Part shown: positions 20,101 to 28,992 of the stretch, in pieces | Layout: each line of letters opens with the position of its first letter | Position numbering within the stretch: the stretch's first letter is position 1 | Position numbers and translations under genes: made by a program | DNA from: Frateuria_A sp035943815 | Lineage (GTDB): Bacteria > Pseudomonadota > Gammaproteobacteria > Xanthomonadales > Rhodanobacteraceae | Direction: 5' to 3' | Length of the DNA: 64,000 bases | Assembly: GCF_035943815.1 (NCBI RefSeq) | Contig: NZ_DASZBU010000015.1 | Location: 124,001 to 188,000 of the forward strand | Notes under the pieces: generated by a model | The model's input: the letters and a program-made list of their open reading frames with translations, nothing else | What the model was told of the DNA's origin: nothing | Databases searched by the model: none

Positions 20101-22263
20101 ATGAACCTCCCCCGCACGCCCCTGCTGCTCGCCCTGGCCGCCGCGCTGGTCCCCGCCGCGCGCGGCGCCGATCTGCCCGACGCCCCGCAGGCCAAGGACC
20201 TCGCGCCCGTGCGCGTGGAAGGCCAGACGCACGGCGACCGCCACGGCACCGCGGTCGACGCCTACGGCAACGCCTCGCTGCACGACACGCCCGCGGCCGT
20301 CACCGTCGTCGCGCGCAAGCAGCTGGACGATCGCCAGATCCGTACCCTGAGCGAACTGGCGCGCGAGGACGCCTCGCTGGGCGACAACTACGCCCCGGTC
20401 GGCTATTACCAGGACATCGCCATCCGCGGCTATCCGCTGGACCTGGCCACCGGCCTTCGCTTCAACAACCTCACCATCGCCGGCGAGCAGCGCATCGCGC
20501 TGGAGGACAAGCAGCAGGTGGAAGTGCTCAAGGGCCTGGCCGGCCTCCAGGCAGGCGTGATGGAGCCCGGCGGCGTGGTCAACTTCGTCAGCAAGCGCCC
20601 GGCCGACGTGCGCGAGGCGACGCTGGGCACCGATACCCACGGCTCGCGCTATGGCGCGCTGGACGTGGGTGGCTGGCTCACGCCCGCGTTCGGCCTGCGC
20701 GCAAACCTCGCCTGGGAGGACACTCATTCCTACGTGCAGCATGCGGACGGCCGCCGCAACTTCTACGCCATCGCCGCCGACTGGCACATCACGCCCGCCG
20801 CCACCCTTGAACTGGACAGCGACTACCAGGCGAGCGCGCAACGCTCGGTCTCCGGCTACCAGTTGCTCGGCGGCCATGCGATCCCGCAGCACGCCGACCC
20901 GACCCGCATGCTGGGCTTCGAGCCCTGGCAGCAGCCGGTCTCCATCCATGCCGCCAACACCAGCGCGCGCTTCAGCTACGCCTTCAGCGACGACTGGCGC
21001 CTGCGCCTGGCCGCCGGGCACAGCCGCAGCGTGATCGACGACAACGTGGCGTTCGCCTACGGCTGCTTCTACTCGCCCGCCTGCATCAGCGGCGAGCCGG
21101 GCAACTTCTTCGCGCCCAACGGCGACTACGACGTGTACGACTACCGCAGCCCGGGCGACACGCGCATCGACGACGAGGCCCGCGCCACGCTGGAAGGCCA
21201 CTTCGACACCGGCACGGTGAGCCACCAGCTCACCTTGGGAACCAGCGCCTTCCGCCGCCTCAACGACCAGCGCGCGTACGTCTACGACTACGTCGGCACC
21301 GCCAACATCGCCGACCGCGATCCACCTTATTTCGCTCCCTCGCCGAACCAGCCGGGCCCGTCCGAGCGCCGACTGACCAGCTGGCAGCATGCGCTGTTCG
21401 CGCTGGACCGCCTGCACCTGGGCGAGCAGTGGCAGCTCGTCGCCGGCGGCCGTTTCGTGCGGCTGCACGAGCGTGCCTACGACAATGCCGGCGCACCCGA
21501 GCGCGACACCCGCATGAGCCGTGCGCTGCCGCAGGCCGCCGTGCTGTGGCAGCCGAGCGAGCCGCTCACCACCTACCTCAGCTACAGCGAAGGCCTGTCG
21601 CTGGGGATGGAGGCGCCGTACTGGACCAGTAACGACGGCCAGATGCTGGCGCCGCGCCTGTCGCGCCAGCTCGAAGCGGGCGTGAAGTACCAGGTCGGCG
21701 ACGCGATGGAACTCACCGGGGCGCTCTATCGCATCCGCCAGCCCTACCAGTTCGCCCAGCCGGATGCCTCGCCCGCCGGCTTCACCTTCGTGCAGCACGG
21801 TGAAGAGGTGCATACCGGACTGGAGCTGGGCGCCCATGGCCGCATCAGCGAGAACCTGAGCCTGACTGCCAGCGCAAGCATGATCCGCGCCCGTGCGCAG
21901 GACACCGGCACCGCCGCCTACGAGGGCCATCAGGTCGTCAACGTACCGCGCCTGCGCACCGCGGTGTACGCCGACTACCGGCTGCCCTTCGCGCCGCAGC
22001 TCAGCCTGCTCGGCGGCTGGCGCTACGCCTCGGCCAACGTCGCCACGCCGGACGGCCGCGTGCGCGTGGCTGCCTACAACGTGTTCGATGCCGGCCTGCG
22101 CTACACCGCCGTGGTCGACGGTCATGCGCTCACCCTGCGCCTGTCGATCGACAACCTGTTCAATCGCTTCTATTGGCGCGATACCGGCAGTTCGCTCGGC
22201 GACAGCTACCTGTTCCCCGGCGCGCCGCGGCTGGCCCGCCTGTCGGTGAGCTACGCCCTCTGA
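20101..22263 (+). CDS. TonB-dependent receptor for thiamine (riboswitch-controlled)
   Basis: A 720-residue outer-membrane receptor. A signal peptide ends near ARGAD, followed by a plug domain (DTPAAVTVVARKQLDD, VEVLKGLAGLQAGVMEPGGVVNFVSKRP) and a long barrel ending in LARLSVSYAL. The FNNLTIAGEQRIALEDKQQV region is plug-like and normal. Family alone would suggest a siderophore receptor, but the TPP riboswitch 70 bp upstream and the overlapping PnuT-type gene point to thiamine (or its phosphates) as substrate, as proposed for Omp-PnuT units in other Gram-negative bacteria. The ATG at 20101 follows the riboswitch directly and gives a good signal peptide. Confidence 0.87.
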   Translation: MNLPRTPLLLALAAALVPAARGADLPDAPQAKDLAPVRVEGQTHGDRHGTAVDAYGNASLHDTPAAVTVVARKQLDDRQIRTLSELAREDASLGDNYAPVGYYQDIAIRGYPLDLATGLRFNNLTIAGEQRIALEDKQQVEVLKGLAGLQAGVMEPGGVVNFVSKRPADVREATLGTDTHGSRYGALDVGGWLTPAFGLRANLAWEDTHSYVQHADGRRNFYAIAADWHITPAATLELDSDYQASAQRSVSGYQLLGGHAIPQHADPTRMLGFEPWQQPVSIHAANTSARFSYAFSDDWRLRLAAGHSRSVIDDNVAFAYGCFYSPACISGEPGNFFAPNGDYDVYDYRSPGDTRIDDEARATLEGHFDTGTVSHQLTLGTSAFRRLNDQRAYVYDYVGTANIADRDPPYFAPSPNQPGPSERRLTSWQHALFALDRLHLGEQWQLVAGGRFVRLHERAYDNAGAPERDTRMSRALPQAAVLWQPSEPLTTYLSYSEGLSLGMEAPYWTSNDGQMLAPRLSRQLEAGVKYQVGDAMELTGALYRIRQPYQFAQPDASPAGFTFVQHGEEVHTGLELGAHGRISENLSLTASASMIRARAQDTGTAAYEGHQVVNVPRLRTAVYADYRLPFAPQLSLLGGWRYASANVATPDGRVRVAAYNVFDAGLRYTAVVDGHALTLRLSIDNLFNRFYWRDTGSSLGDSYLFPGAPRLARLSVSYAL

Positions 22264-22838
22264 TGGACGGGATCGAGCTCATCGGCGCGGGCTTGAGCGC
22301 ATGGGCCGTATGGCTCACCGCGCGGCGGCGTGCCTGGTGCTGGCCGGTCGGCTTCGCCTCGGTGCTGGTCTACGGCTGGATCTTCGTCCACGCCAAGCTC
22401 TACTCCGACGCGCTGCTGCAGGGCGCGTTCGCCGCGTTGATCGTCTACGGCTGGCTGCGCTGGCTACGACACCTGGACAGCGACGGCCGCGTGGTGGTCG
22501 CGCCCCTGCCGCCGCGTCAGCTCGGCGCGCACCTGGCGCTGGGGCTGGCCACCGCGCTCACGCTCGGCTACGTCATGCATCGCTGGACCGACGCCGCGCT
22601 CCCATGGCTGGACGCCGCGCTGACCGCCTTCAGCCTGGTCGCCCAATGGTGGCAGGGGCGACGCCACGTGGCGGCGTGGCGGCTTTGGATCGTGGTCGAC
22701 GTGGTCTATGTGGGCGAGTACGTCTACAAGGGCCTGGCGATCACCGCGGTGCTCTATGCCGGCTTCGTGGTGCTGGCGGCGATCGGCCTGCGCGACTGGC
22801 GCAAGGCGCTGCCCGAAGCCCACCCTGCCGTCGGTTGA
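22263..22838 (+). CDS. pnuT: PnuC-family thiamine transporter (PnuT-like)
   Basis: A 191-residue inner-membrane protein of the PnuC (SWEET-fold) family with about seven transmembrane helices. The motifs WPVGFASVLVYGWIFVHAKLYSDALLQG and W-x-V-D-V-V-Y-V-G-E-Y (residues about 142-152) are family signatures lining the substrate site. It overlaps the receptor's stop codon (TGATG), so it is translationally coupled and under the same TPP riboswitch. That context identifies vitamin B1 rather than nicotinamide riboside. Transport would be facilitated diffusion trapped by kinase action; no thiamine kinase gene is in this operon. Confidence 0.88.
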   Translation: MDGIELIGAGLSAWAVWLTARRRAWCWPVGFASVLVYGWIFVHAKLYSDALLQGAFAALIVYGWLRWLRHLDSDGRVVVAPLPPRQLGAHLALGLATALTLGYVMHRWTDAALPWLDAALTAFSLVAQWWQGRRHVAAWRLWIVVDVVYVGEYVYKGLAITAVLYAGFVVLAAIGLRDWRKALPEAHPAVG

Positions 22839-22894
22839 GTTCCGGCGGGCCGGGCCAGGGCTTAAGCTGCAGCACCCGCCCGAGAGGACTGCCG

Positions 22895-23323
22895 ATGAAG
22901 CCGCTCACCGTCGCCGTCGCCGCTCTTGCCCTGGCATCGCTGCCGCTGCACGCGCATGCCGCCTGTGGCCCGGCCGGCGGCAGCCCTGCTCAAGTCGTGC
23001 AGGCGCAGGTGGACGCATACAACGCCCACGATGTCGACGCGCTGGTCGCCTGCTACGCCGACGATGCGAGCCTCGAGTATCTGTCGGGCGGACATCCGCC
23101 CATCGAGGGCCGCGACGCCATCCGCAAGGCCTTCGGTTTCCTCGCCGGACAACCGCAGGCATTCGGCGTGCAGATCGTCGAGCGCATCGTCAGCGGGCCG
23201 GTGGTGATCGACCTCGAACGCCTGCACGGTCTGCCCGCCGGCAACCGATGGCCCGATTCCACCGTCGTATATGAGGTGCGCGACGGCCGCATCGCGAAAG
23301 CGTGGTTCCCGCCGGCCAGGTGA
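22895..23323 (+). CDS. exported SnoaL-like (NTF2-fold) protein
   Basis: A 142-residue protein with a signal peptide (MKPLTVAVAALALASLPLHAHA) followed by an NTF2-like/SnoaL domain: QVDAYNAHDVDALVACYADDASLEYL and IEGRDAIRKAFGFL are the typical helices and strands, and VVYEVRDGRIAKAWF closes the cone fold. Such domains are small isomerases, hydrolases or ligand-binding proteins. No catalytic set can be identified. It follows pnuT after 56 bp; whether it belongs to the thiamine unit is uncertain. Confidence 0.75.
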   Translation: MKPLTVAVAALALASLPLHAHAACGPAGGSPAQVVQAQVDAYNAHDVDALVACYADDASLEYLSGGHPPIEGRDAIRKAFGFLAGQPQAFGVQIVERIVSGPVVIDLERLHGLPAGNRWPDSTVVYEVRDGRIAKAWFPPAR

Positions 23324-23358
23324 GGCTGCGGCCGGTCGGCTGCCGGCCGGCCATCGGT

Positions 23359-23820
23359 TCAGCCGTCCAACTCGACTACCCGCGGCATCACCTCGTGTCC
23401 ATCGATCAGCAGTTCGCCCACGCCGATCGGCAGCTTGAAGCGCCGCCGCCCGGCGCTGCCGGGATTGACGTAGAGCACGCCTTCGCGTTCTTCCACCAGC
23501 GGGCGGTGCGAGTGCCCGGACACGACCACGTTCACGCCGAGTGCGGTCGGCGTGATCGCCAGTTGCTTGAGGTCGTGCAGCACGTACAGCCGCACCGGGC
23601 CGACCTCCAGTTGGATGGTCTCAGGTAATCCGGCGATTTCCGCTTCGCGGTCGTTGTTGCCGCGCACCGCGGTCACCGGGGCCAGCGCGGCCAGTGCGGC
23701 CAGCAGCGCGCCGCCGCCGATGTCGCCGGCATGGATGATGTGCTCGCAGCCGCGCAGGAATTCGACGGCCGCCGGGCGCAGCAGGCCATGGGTATCGGAG
23801 ATCAGGCCGATGCGTCGCAC
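23359..23820 (-). CDS. YfcE/MJ0936-type metallophosphoesterase
   Basis: A 153-residue calcineurin-like phosphodiesterase. All metal-ligand motifs are visible: D9-T-H11 (ISDTHG), HAGDIGG with Asp33, GNND and GHSHRP. It should hydrolyse phosphodiesters with two bound metal ions; related YfcE acts on artificial diesters and some members on cyclic nucleotides. It stands alone on the minus strand between the NTF2-like gene and the flavin monooxygenase. The start matches the family beginning MRRIGLISDTHG. Confidence 0.88.
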   Translation of the reverse strand: MRRIGLISDTHGLLRPAAVEFLRGCEHIIHAGDIGGGALLAALAALAPVTAVRGNNDREAEIAGLPETIQLEVGPVRLYVLHDLKQLAITPTALGVNVVVSGHSHRPLVEEREGVLYVNPGSAGRRRFKLPIGVGELLIDGHEVMPRVVELDG

Positions 23821-23953
23821 GGCGCGGGAACCTCTTGATGGGCGAAGATCGAGCAGGCTAGCGCACGCGGCGCGACCGATTCGTTACGGCGCCGGACGTG
23901 CGCGCAGGCGAAGCTCGCGGCGCTACGCTGTGGCTGTCATCGGAGGAAGTCCC

Positions 23954-25105
23954 GTGCACGACGCGGACGCCATCGTGGTCGGCGCAGGTCCGGCGGGGCT
24001 CGCCTGCGCCGCGCAACTGGCCGCGCGCGGGGTGTGCACCCTCGTGCTGGAAAAGGCCGATGCCGTCGGCGCGGTATGGCGGCGCCACTACGACCGCCTG
24101 CACCTGCACACCGACCGCGCGCATTCGGGACTGCCCGGGTTGCCGATGCCGCGCGACTACCCGCGTTATCCCTCGCGCGACCAGGTCGTGGCCTACCTGG
24201 AAAACTACGCCGAGCACTTCGCTCTGGCGATCGAATTCCACCGCACCGTGAGCGGTATCCGTCGCTCCGGTGGCGCCTGGCAGGTCGATGCGGGCTCGCG
24301 CCGCTACACCGCACCCATCGCCGTCGTCGCCACCGGCTGGGCCGATTTCCCCCGGCGCCCGACCTGGCCGGGCCAGAGGGCCTACCGGGGCAAGACGATG
24401 CATAGCTGCGACTACCGCAATCCATCCTCCTTCGAGGGCAGGCGCGTGCTGGTGGTGGGCTTGGGCAATTCCGGCGGCGAGATCGCGCTGGATCTGGCCG
24501 AGGCCGGCGTGGAGGTCGCCATCGCCGTGCGCGGGCCGGTGCGCATCCTGCCGCGCGAGCTGCTGGGCCTGCCCATCCTCACCTGGGCCATCGCGCAGGC
24601 GCGCCTGCCGCCGCGCCTGGCCGACGCCATCAATGCCCCCGCCATCCGGCTTGCCATCGGCTCGACCCGTGGCCTGGGTCTGACCATCGCGCGCAAGGGG
24701 CCACGGCAAATGATCGCCGAGGACCGCCGCATACCGCTGCTGGATGTCGGCACCCTCGCCAGAATCCGCACCGGCGACATCGCGGTGCGCGGCGGGATCG
24801 CGCGGTTCACCGCGGAGGGCGTGGTGTTCGCCGCCTCCTCGCCGGGCGCCGAGAGGCCGGCGGAACGGTTCGACGCGGTGATCCTCGCCACCGGTTTTCG
24901 TCCCGACCTGCGCGCGTTGCTCGGGCCATCGCCCGAGCTGCTCGATACCGGCGGCGTGCCGCGGACCACCGGCGCGGCTACCGCACAGCCGGGCCTGTTT
25001 TTCTGCGGCCAGATCCCTTCGTCCACCGGCCAGTTGCGACAGATCGGCATTGAAGCCGAGCACATCGCCAGGTTGGCCACCCACACTCGCCGCCCGGCCC
25101 CTTGA
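23954..25105 (+). CDS. flavin-containing monooxygenase-like NAD(P)/FAD oxidoreductase
   Basis: A 383-residue two-dinucleotide-fold flavoprotein. The GTG at 23954 has an excellent GGAGG site and puts the FAD-binding motif VGAGPAGLACA at the N-terminus. A second Rossmann motif VVGLGNSGGEIALDL (NADPH) lies near residue 175, followed by an ATGFRPD motif and a C-terminal FAD contact (FFCGQIPSSTGQL). This matches the CzcO/YUCCA-like group, which oxygenates organic substrates or reduces disulfides. The substrate is unknown and no operon partner is evident. Confidence 0.82.
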   Translation: MHDADAIVVGAGPAGLACAAQLAARGVCTLVLEKADAVGAVWRRHYDRLHLHTDRAHSGLPGLPMPRDYPRYPSRDQVVAYLENYAEHFALAIEFHRTVSGIRRSGGAWQVDAGSRRYTAPIAVVATGWADFPRRPTWPGQRAYRGKTMHSCDYRNPSSFEGRRVLVVGLGNSGGEIALDLAEAGVEVAIAVRGPVRILPRELLGLPILTWAIAQARLPPRLADAINAPAIRLAIGSTRGLGLTIARKGPRQMIAEDRRIPLLDVGTLARIRTGDIAVRGGIARFTAEGVVFAASSPGAERPAERFDAVILATGFRPDLRALLGPSPELLDTGGVPRTTGAATAQPGLFFCGQIPSSTGQLRQIGIEAEHIARLATHTRRPAP

Positions 25106-25290
25106 TCGCCCGAATCCCCGCGACCGCTGTCCGCAACGCCGTCGTGTGCGGGCGTCCGCGGACAGCCGCGCGGCGTGGCGACCGCCGCGAAGAGCCGCGC
25201 TGCATAGCCATTCCCGAGGGATCAAACCCTTGGCACGACTTGTGCCATCCAATCCGCGAAAGACCTTCCATCCATTCGCGGAGCACCACC

Positions 25291-25446
25291 ATGAAATTCG
25301 AGACCCTGATGCTGCACAGCCTGTTCGCCGCCTGCCTGCTGTTGTGCGTGGGCGTGATGAGCGCCATGCTGGTCCTGCCCTCCCCCACTTCGCTTGCGGC
25401 CTCCAACGCTAAGGCCGCGGCGGTGGTGGCCGATGCGGCCGGCTGA
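25291..25446 (+). CDS. small single-pass membrane or exported protein, unknown
   Basis: A 51-residue peptide. A hydrophobic helix covers about residues 7-30 (LHSLFAACLLLCVGVMSAML), followed by a short Ala-rich tail. The ATG has GGAG eight bases upstream. Length, start signal and hydrophobicity suggest a real small membrane protein, but I do not recognise a family. The flanking 150-190 bp on each side hold no other gene. Confidence 0.5.
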   Translation: MKFETLMLHSLFAACLLLCVGVMSAMLVLPSPTSLAASNAKAAAVVADAAG

Positions 25447-25634
25447 GCAATGCCCGCGATGCACCGGGGTCTGGTCCCGATCATCCGCCCGCTGCTGGCG
25501 GCGGCCCGATCCCCTGGTGCATCGCCGACCTGCGGCCGGTACACGGCCGTTTCGCCCAGGCCATACTGCGGTTGATCCGGATCACCGCCGGGCAGACAGG
25601 CATCGCGCACGCACGCGGCCCGCGTCCCCGCCGC

Positions 25635-25862
25635 CTACTTGGCGTGCCACTTGTCGTCCTTGCCCTTCTCATACTCGTTCTTCACCGCCGACCAGGCGAC
25701 TTTGAACGACACTTCTTCGCGTGATTCGCTGCCGCGGCGCTTGTCCGGGTCGGCGTATTCGTCCCAGGCGCTGTTGAACGCCTCCTTGAAGATTTCCTGC
25801 GCATGGCTCGGCAGGTTGTCGCGCACGGATTCGGGCAGGTCGTGGGTAGATTTGTAGGGCAT
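25635..25862 (-). CDS. chaB: ChaB-family protein
   Basis: A 75-residue protein with the ChaB pattern from start to end: LPESVRDNLPSHAQEIFKEAFNSAWDEY, then a basic linker and EEVSFKVAWSAVKNEYEK. In E. coli ChaB is linked to the ChaA cation antiporter, but here no chaA is adjacent. Stand-alone chaB genes are common and their molecular role is not settled. The gene lies 86 bp upstream of the DNA glycosylase gene on the same strand. Confidence 0.85.
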   Translation of the reverse strand: MPYKSTHDLPESVRDNLPSHAQEIFKEAFNSAWDEYADPDKRRGSESREEVSFKVAWSAVKNEYEKGKDDKWHAK

Positions 25863-25948
25863 GACGGCGCCTCCAGATGGACCGGCCGCACCGTCTGCCC
25901 GGGCGCATCAAGGGGGCGTCAAGCGGCGATGGAGGCGCACGCGAACGC

Positions 25949-26563
25949 CTATCGCGACACGTGCCGGTCGCCACTCACGTACCAGCGCCAGGGCTCCGCG
26001 GCGGCGCGGGTGATGCCGATGCGCGGGGAAACCCCGGGCTCGGCCGGTGGCGGCGTGCCGTCGTCCACCAGGGTGAAGCCGGCTGTGCCCTCGACCAGGT
26101 CGATGCCGTCCTGCGCGCCGGCGATCCCCATCGCCTGGCAGAGCCGCGCGGGACCCCGGCACAGGTCGCGGTCGTGCCGACAGGCAGGTCTTGCGCCGCG
26201 CATGGCGGCCAATCCGGTCAGCGGCGCCAGCGCCCGCAGCAGCACCGCTACGCCTTCGCCTTCATCGCCGCACACCGGGTTGCAGCACCAGTGCATGCCG
26301 TAGGTGAAGTACACGTACAACAAGCCCGGCGGACCGAACATGGTGGCGTTGCGCGCCGTGCGCCCGCGCCAGGAATGCGCGGCCGGGTCGATCGCCCCGG
26401 CATAGGCCTCGGTTTCCACGATACGACCGCTGCGCCCGTCCGCGCCAAGCAGCACCTTGTTGAGCAGCGCCGGCGCCACCACGCGCGGATCGCGTCGGTA
26501 GAAGTCCCGCGGCAGCACCGCGGCGGTGCGGCCCAGCAACGAGGCGATGAAGTCGGGGGTCAT
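25949..26563 (-). CDS. 3-methyladenine DNA glycosylase (AAG/MPG type)
   Basis: A 204-residue alkyladenine glycosylase of the mammalian AAG/MPG family, which removes alkylated or deaminated purines in base excision repair. The catalytic Glu lies in RIVETEAYAG, followed by HSWRGRTARNATMFGPPG and the damaged-base pocket segment YVYFTYGMHWCCN. RGPARLCQAMGI is the usual C-terminal signature. Length is normal for bacterial members. No SOS or Ada box was seen upstream. The preceding gene, DUF5916, ends 51 bp away on the same strand. Confidence 0.92.
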   Translation of the reverse strand: MTPDFIASLLGRTAAVLPRDFYRRDPRVVAPALLNKVLLGADGRSGRIVETEAYAGAIDPAAHSWRGRTARNATMFGPPGLLYVYFTYGMHWCCNPVCGDEGEGVAVLLRALAPLTGLAAMRGARPACRHDRDLCRGPARLCQAMGIAGAQDGIDLVEGTAGFTLVDDGTPPPAEPGVSPRIGITRAAAEPWRWYVSGDRHVSR

Positions 26564-26613
26564 CCGCGCAGCATGCCGCGCGCCGCGTCAACGCGTCGGC
26601 GCCCTGCGCCGGC

Positions 26614-28881
26614 CTACAGCTCGAAGCGATAGGCCAGCTTGACCAGCAGCTGCTCGCTGTCGCGCAAGGCGAAGCTGCGGCCAAACTGGCTGCCGGCCTC
26701 GTCGAAGCGTGGATCGAGCGCATAGCCGCCGCGCCCGTACACCACGTACAGGTCCGACAGCGGCGCCAGTTCGTAGCGGTAGCGGATCTGGAAACCCAGC
26801 TGGCGCACGCTGAAGTCGGCCACCGGGTCGTCCACCGCCACCGCCCGCATGTCGCCGTTGACGCGGTAGGCCTGCAGCAGCCGCGCATCCAGCCCCAGCG
26901 CCTGCAGCTTCACGCGCAGCTCCTGGCGGTTGCCGATGTTCCAGTTGAGGCCCGCGTCCAACAGGATCGAGTGACCGTCGAAGCTGCCGATCAGATTGTC
27001 GTGCTGCCAGATCAGCCAGTCGGGGCTGAACTGGTAGTCGATGCCGGTGAACACGCTGAAGGCGTCGTTGATGAAGTAGGTGGGCTGGAAGATGGCCTCG
27101 TAACCGATGCGATGCAGACCCACGCGGTCGCTGCCCTTCAACGTCACTTCCGACTTCCACGACCAGTCGCTCTTGCGCGGGCTCTTGCGCAGCCAGTCCA
27201 GCATCGCGGTGGGTCGCGTGCGCAACGCGCCGTGGCCACGGGTGAGCAGGTCGTCGTGCGCGGCGGCGTCCAGGTTCAGCTGCCAGGTCACCTCGCCGCC
27301 GTCGCGCAGCTCGCTCTTGCGGATCACCCGGAACTGCCGCTGCAGCGGCAGGCCGTGGTCGTTGTCCATGCCGATGATGCGCCAGCGCCACAGGTGCGAG
27401 GCGTAGAGCGAGCTGGCCGGCAGGTCGGCGTAGCGCCGGCGCACTTCCCAGTGCGCGTAGTTGAGGCTGTTGCGCGGCAGGTAGCCGAAGTCGTTGAGGT
27501 CGAGCCGGTCGTCGAAATGCATCGCCAGCCACTGCTGGCTCCAGCGCTCGTTCATCTCGTACTCGACCACCGAGGTGGCGCCCATGCCGCGCACGGTGCG
27601 CCCCTGCTGGTCGATCGCGCTGCCGACCACGTTGCTGGTGACCGAGAGCTGCGCGTTGGGCTGCCAGCGGTGGTCGATGCCCAGCACGTCGGCATCGCGG
27701 CCCAACCAAGGGCGCTCAACGCGGGTGGCGAGCATGCCCAGCGTCTGCGTGTCGAAGTCGTGGATCAGCCGCAACGCGGAAAAGGTACGTCCGGCATCGC
27801 CGCTTTCCTGCGCCGCCAGCACGCCGTAGCGGGTGGCGCCCACGCTACCGTTGAGCTTCACCGCGCCGGTCACGTCGCCGGCGCCGTTGCCGTCGTCCGC
27901 CGGTCCGCCCACGCGACGGGTGTAGATCAGCTGGCTGTTGTCGATCAGCATGCCGAAATCGAAGATGCCCTGGTTCTCGGTGAAGAACGGCCGCTTGTCG
28001 GTGAAGAACGTCTCCTCGGCGCCGAAGTTCACCACCAGGTCGTCGCTCTCCACCTGGCCGAAGTCGGGGTTGATGGTGGCGGTGAGCTGGGTCTGCCCAT
28101 TGGGCTTCCAGAAGATGTCGGCACCGCCCTTGAAGCTGTTGTCCCGGTGCACCTGGTCGCGCACGGCCACCATGTAGGGCGTCACCGCGAACAGCGGCTG
28201 CGTGTAGGCCGGCAGCGTCACCGGCTTGAAATCGGAAACGAAGCGCGGCTTGTTGAAGCTCGCCACCGGCCAGGCGTCGCGCTCGCCGGTGGAACCGATC
28301 ACGCGGTCCAGGTAGAGGCCGATGGTGCGCTGGCCGCCGACGGCGCTGCGCATGGGCGCGATGTACCAGGGGATCAGCATCTCCACGCTCCAGCCCTGCG
28401 CGTCCTCGCTGGCGGCGTGCTTCCAGTTGCCGTCCCAGTCGGTGTTGAACTGGGTCTGCTGGGTCACCACGGCATCGTTGATGTCGTTGGAGAGGGTGAC
28501 CATGAAGTTGTAGGCGGTACGCCCGTCGCCGTCGAAATCCACCATCAGGTTCACGCGGTCGACCTGCGCCTGCTCGTCGCGGCGGATGCGCTGGTGCGTG
28601 CGCGGCAGGCCCGGCGGCTGGATGCAGCGGAAGGCAATCGCCAGGCCCTCGGGCGTGGACAGCACCCACGCCTCGGTCGGGAGGCTGCCCGGCTCCCCGT
28701 TGAGCGGCTGGGTCTTGCGGAAATCGGTGATGTGCATGGCGCCCTGCCATTCCGCCGGATCGATGTGGCCGTCCACATCGACCGCCATGGCCGGCAGGGC
28801 CAGCAGGGCGAGTGCGGCGGACAGCGCGCGCGCAGCGAGAAGGCCACGGGGCCGGGAGGGTCGGGGGGCGAAAGGACGCAT
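26614..28881 (-). CDS. DUF5916 protein with N-terminal CBM9-like domain, outer-membrane barrel predicted
   Basis: A 755-residue exported protein. The start at 28881 (MRPFAPRPSRPRG...) gives a signal peptide cleaved near AMAVD. Residues about 25-210 form a CBM9-like beta-sandwich (VDGHIDPAEWQGA, VNLMVDFDGDGRTAYNFMV). The rest matches DUF5916, with the conserved TATINPDFGQVESDDLVVN and ETFFTDKRPFFTENQGIF segments followed by alternating strands that end in LVKLAYRFEL, a barrel terminus. Homologues are common in Bacteroidetes and Xanthomonadales. The function is unproven; glycan binding or surface hydrolysis is possible. No TonB plug is present. Confidence 0.8.
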   Translation of the reverse strand: MRPFAPRPSRPRGLLAARALSAALALLALPAMAVDVDGHIDPAEWQGAMHITDFRKTQPLNGEPGSLPTEAWVLSTPEGLAIAFRCIQPPGLPRTHQRIRRDEQAQVDRVNLMVDFDGDGRTAYNFMVTLSNDINDAVVTQQTQFNTDWDGNWKHAASEDAQGWSVEMLIPWYIAPMRSAVGGQRTIGLYLDRVIGSTGERDAWPVASFNKPRFVSDFKPVTLPAYTQPLFAVTPYMVAVRDQVHRDNSFKGGADIFWKPNGQTQLTATINPDFGQVESDDLVVNFGAEETFFTDKRPFFTENQGIFDFGMLIDNSQLIYTRRVGGPADDGNGAGDVTGAVKLNGSVGATRYGVLAAQESGDAGRTFSALRLIHDFDTQTLGMLATRVERPWLGRDADVLGIDHRWQPNAQLSVTSNVVGSAIDQQGRTVRGMGATSVVEYEMNERWSQQWLAMHFDDRLDLNDFGYLPRNSLNYAHWEVRRRYADLPASSLYASHLWRWRIIGMDNDHGLPLQRQFRVIRKSELRDGGEVTWQLNLDAAAHDDLLTRGHGALRTRPTAMLDWLRKSPRKSDWSWKSEVTLKGSDRVGLHRIGYEAIFQPTYFINDAFSVFTGIDYQFSPDWLIWQHDNLIGSFDGHSILLDAGLNWNIGNRQELRVKLQALGLDARLLQAYRVNGDMRAVAVDDPVADFSVRQLGFQIRYRYELAPLSDLYVVYGRGGYALDPRFDEAGSQFGRSFALRDSEQLLVKLAYRFEL

Positions 28882-28992
28882 CGGAGACTTGGGCAACCGG
28901 GGACGATGCGCAGCATAGGTGGCCAGCACTACCCGGCCGACTGGCGAAAGTCACGCGAGGGCACGTGTCCGCGGACAGCGCGAGCCGCGCCC

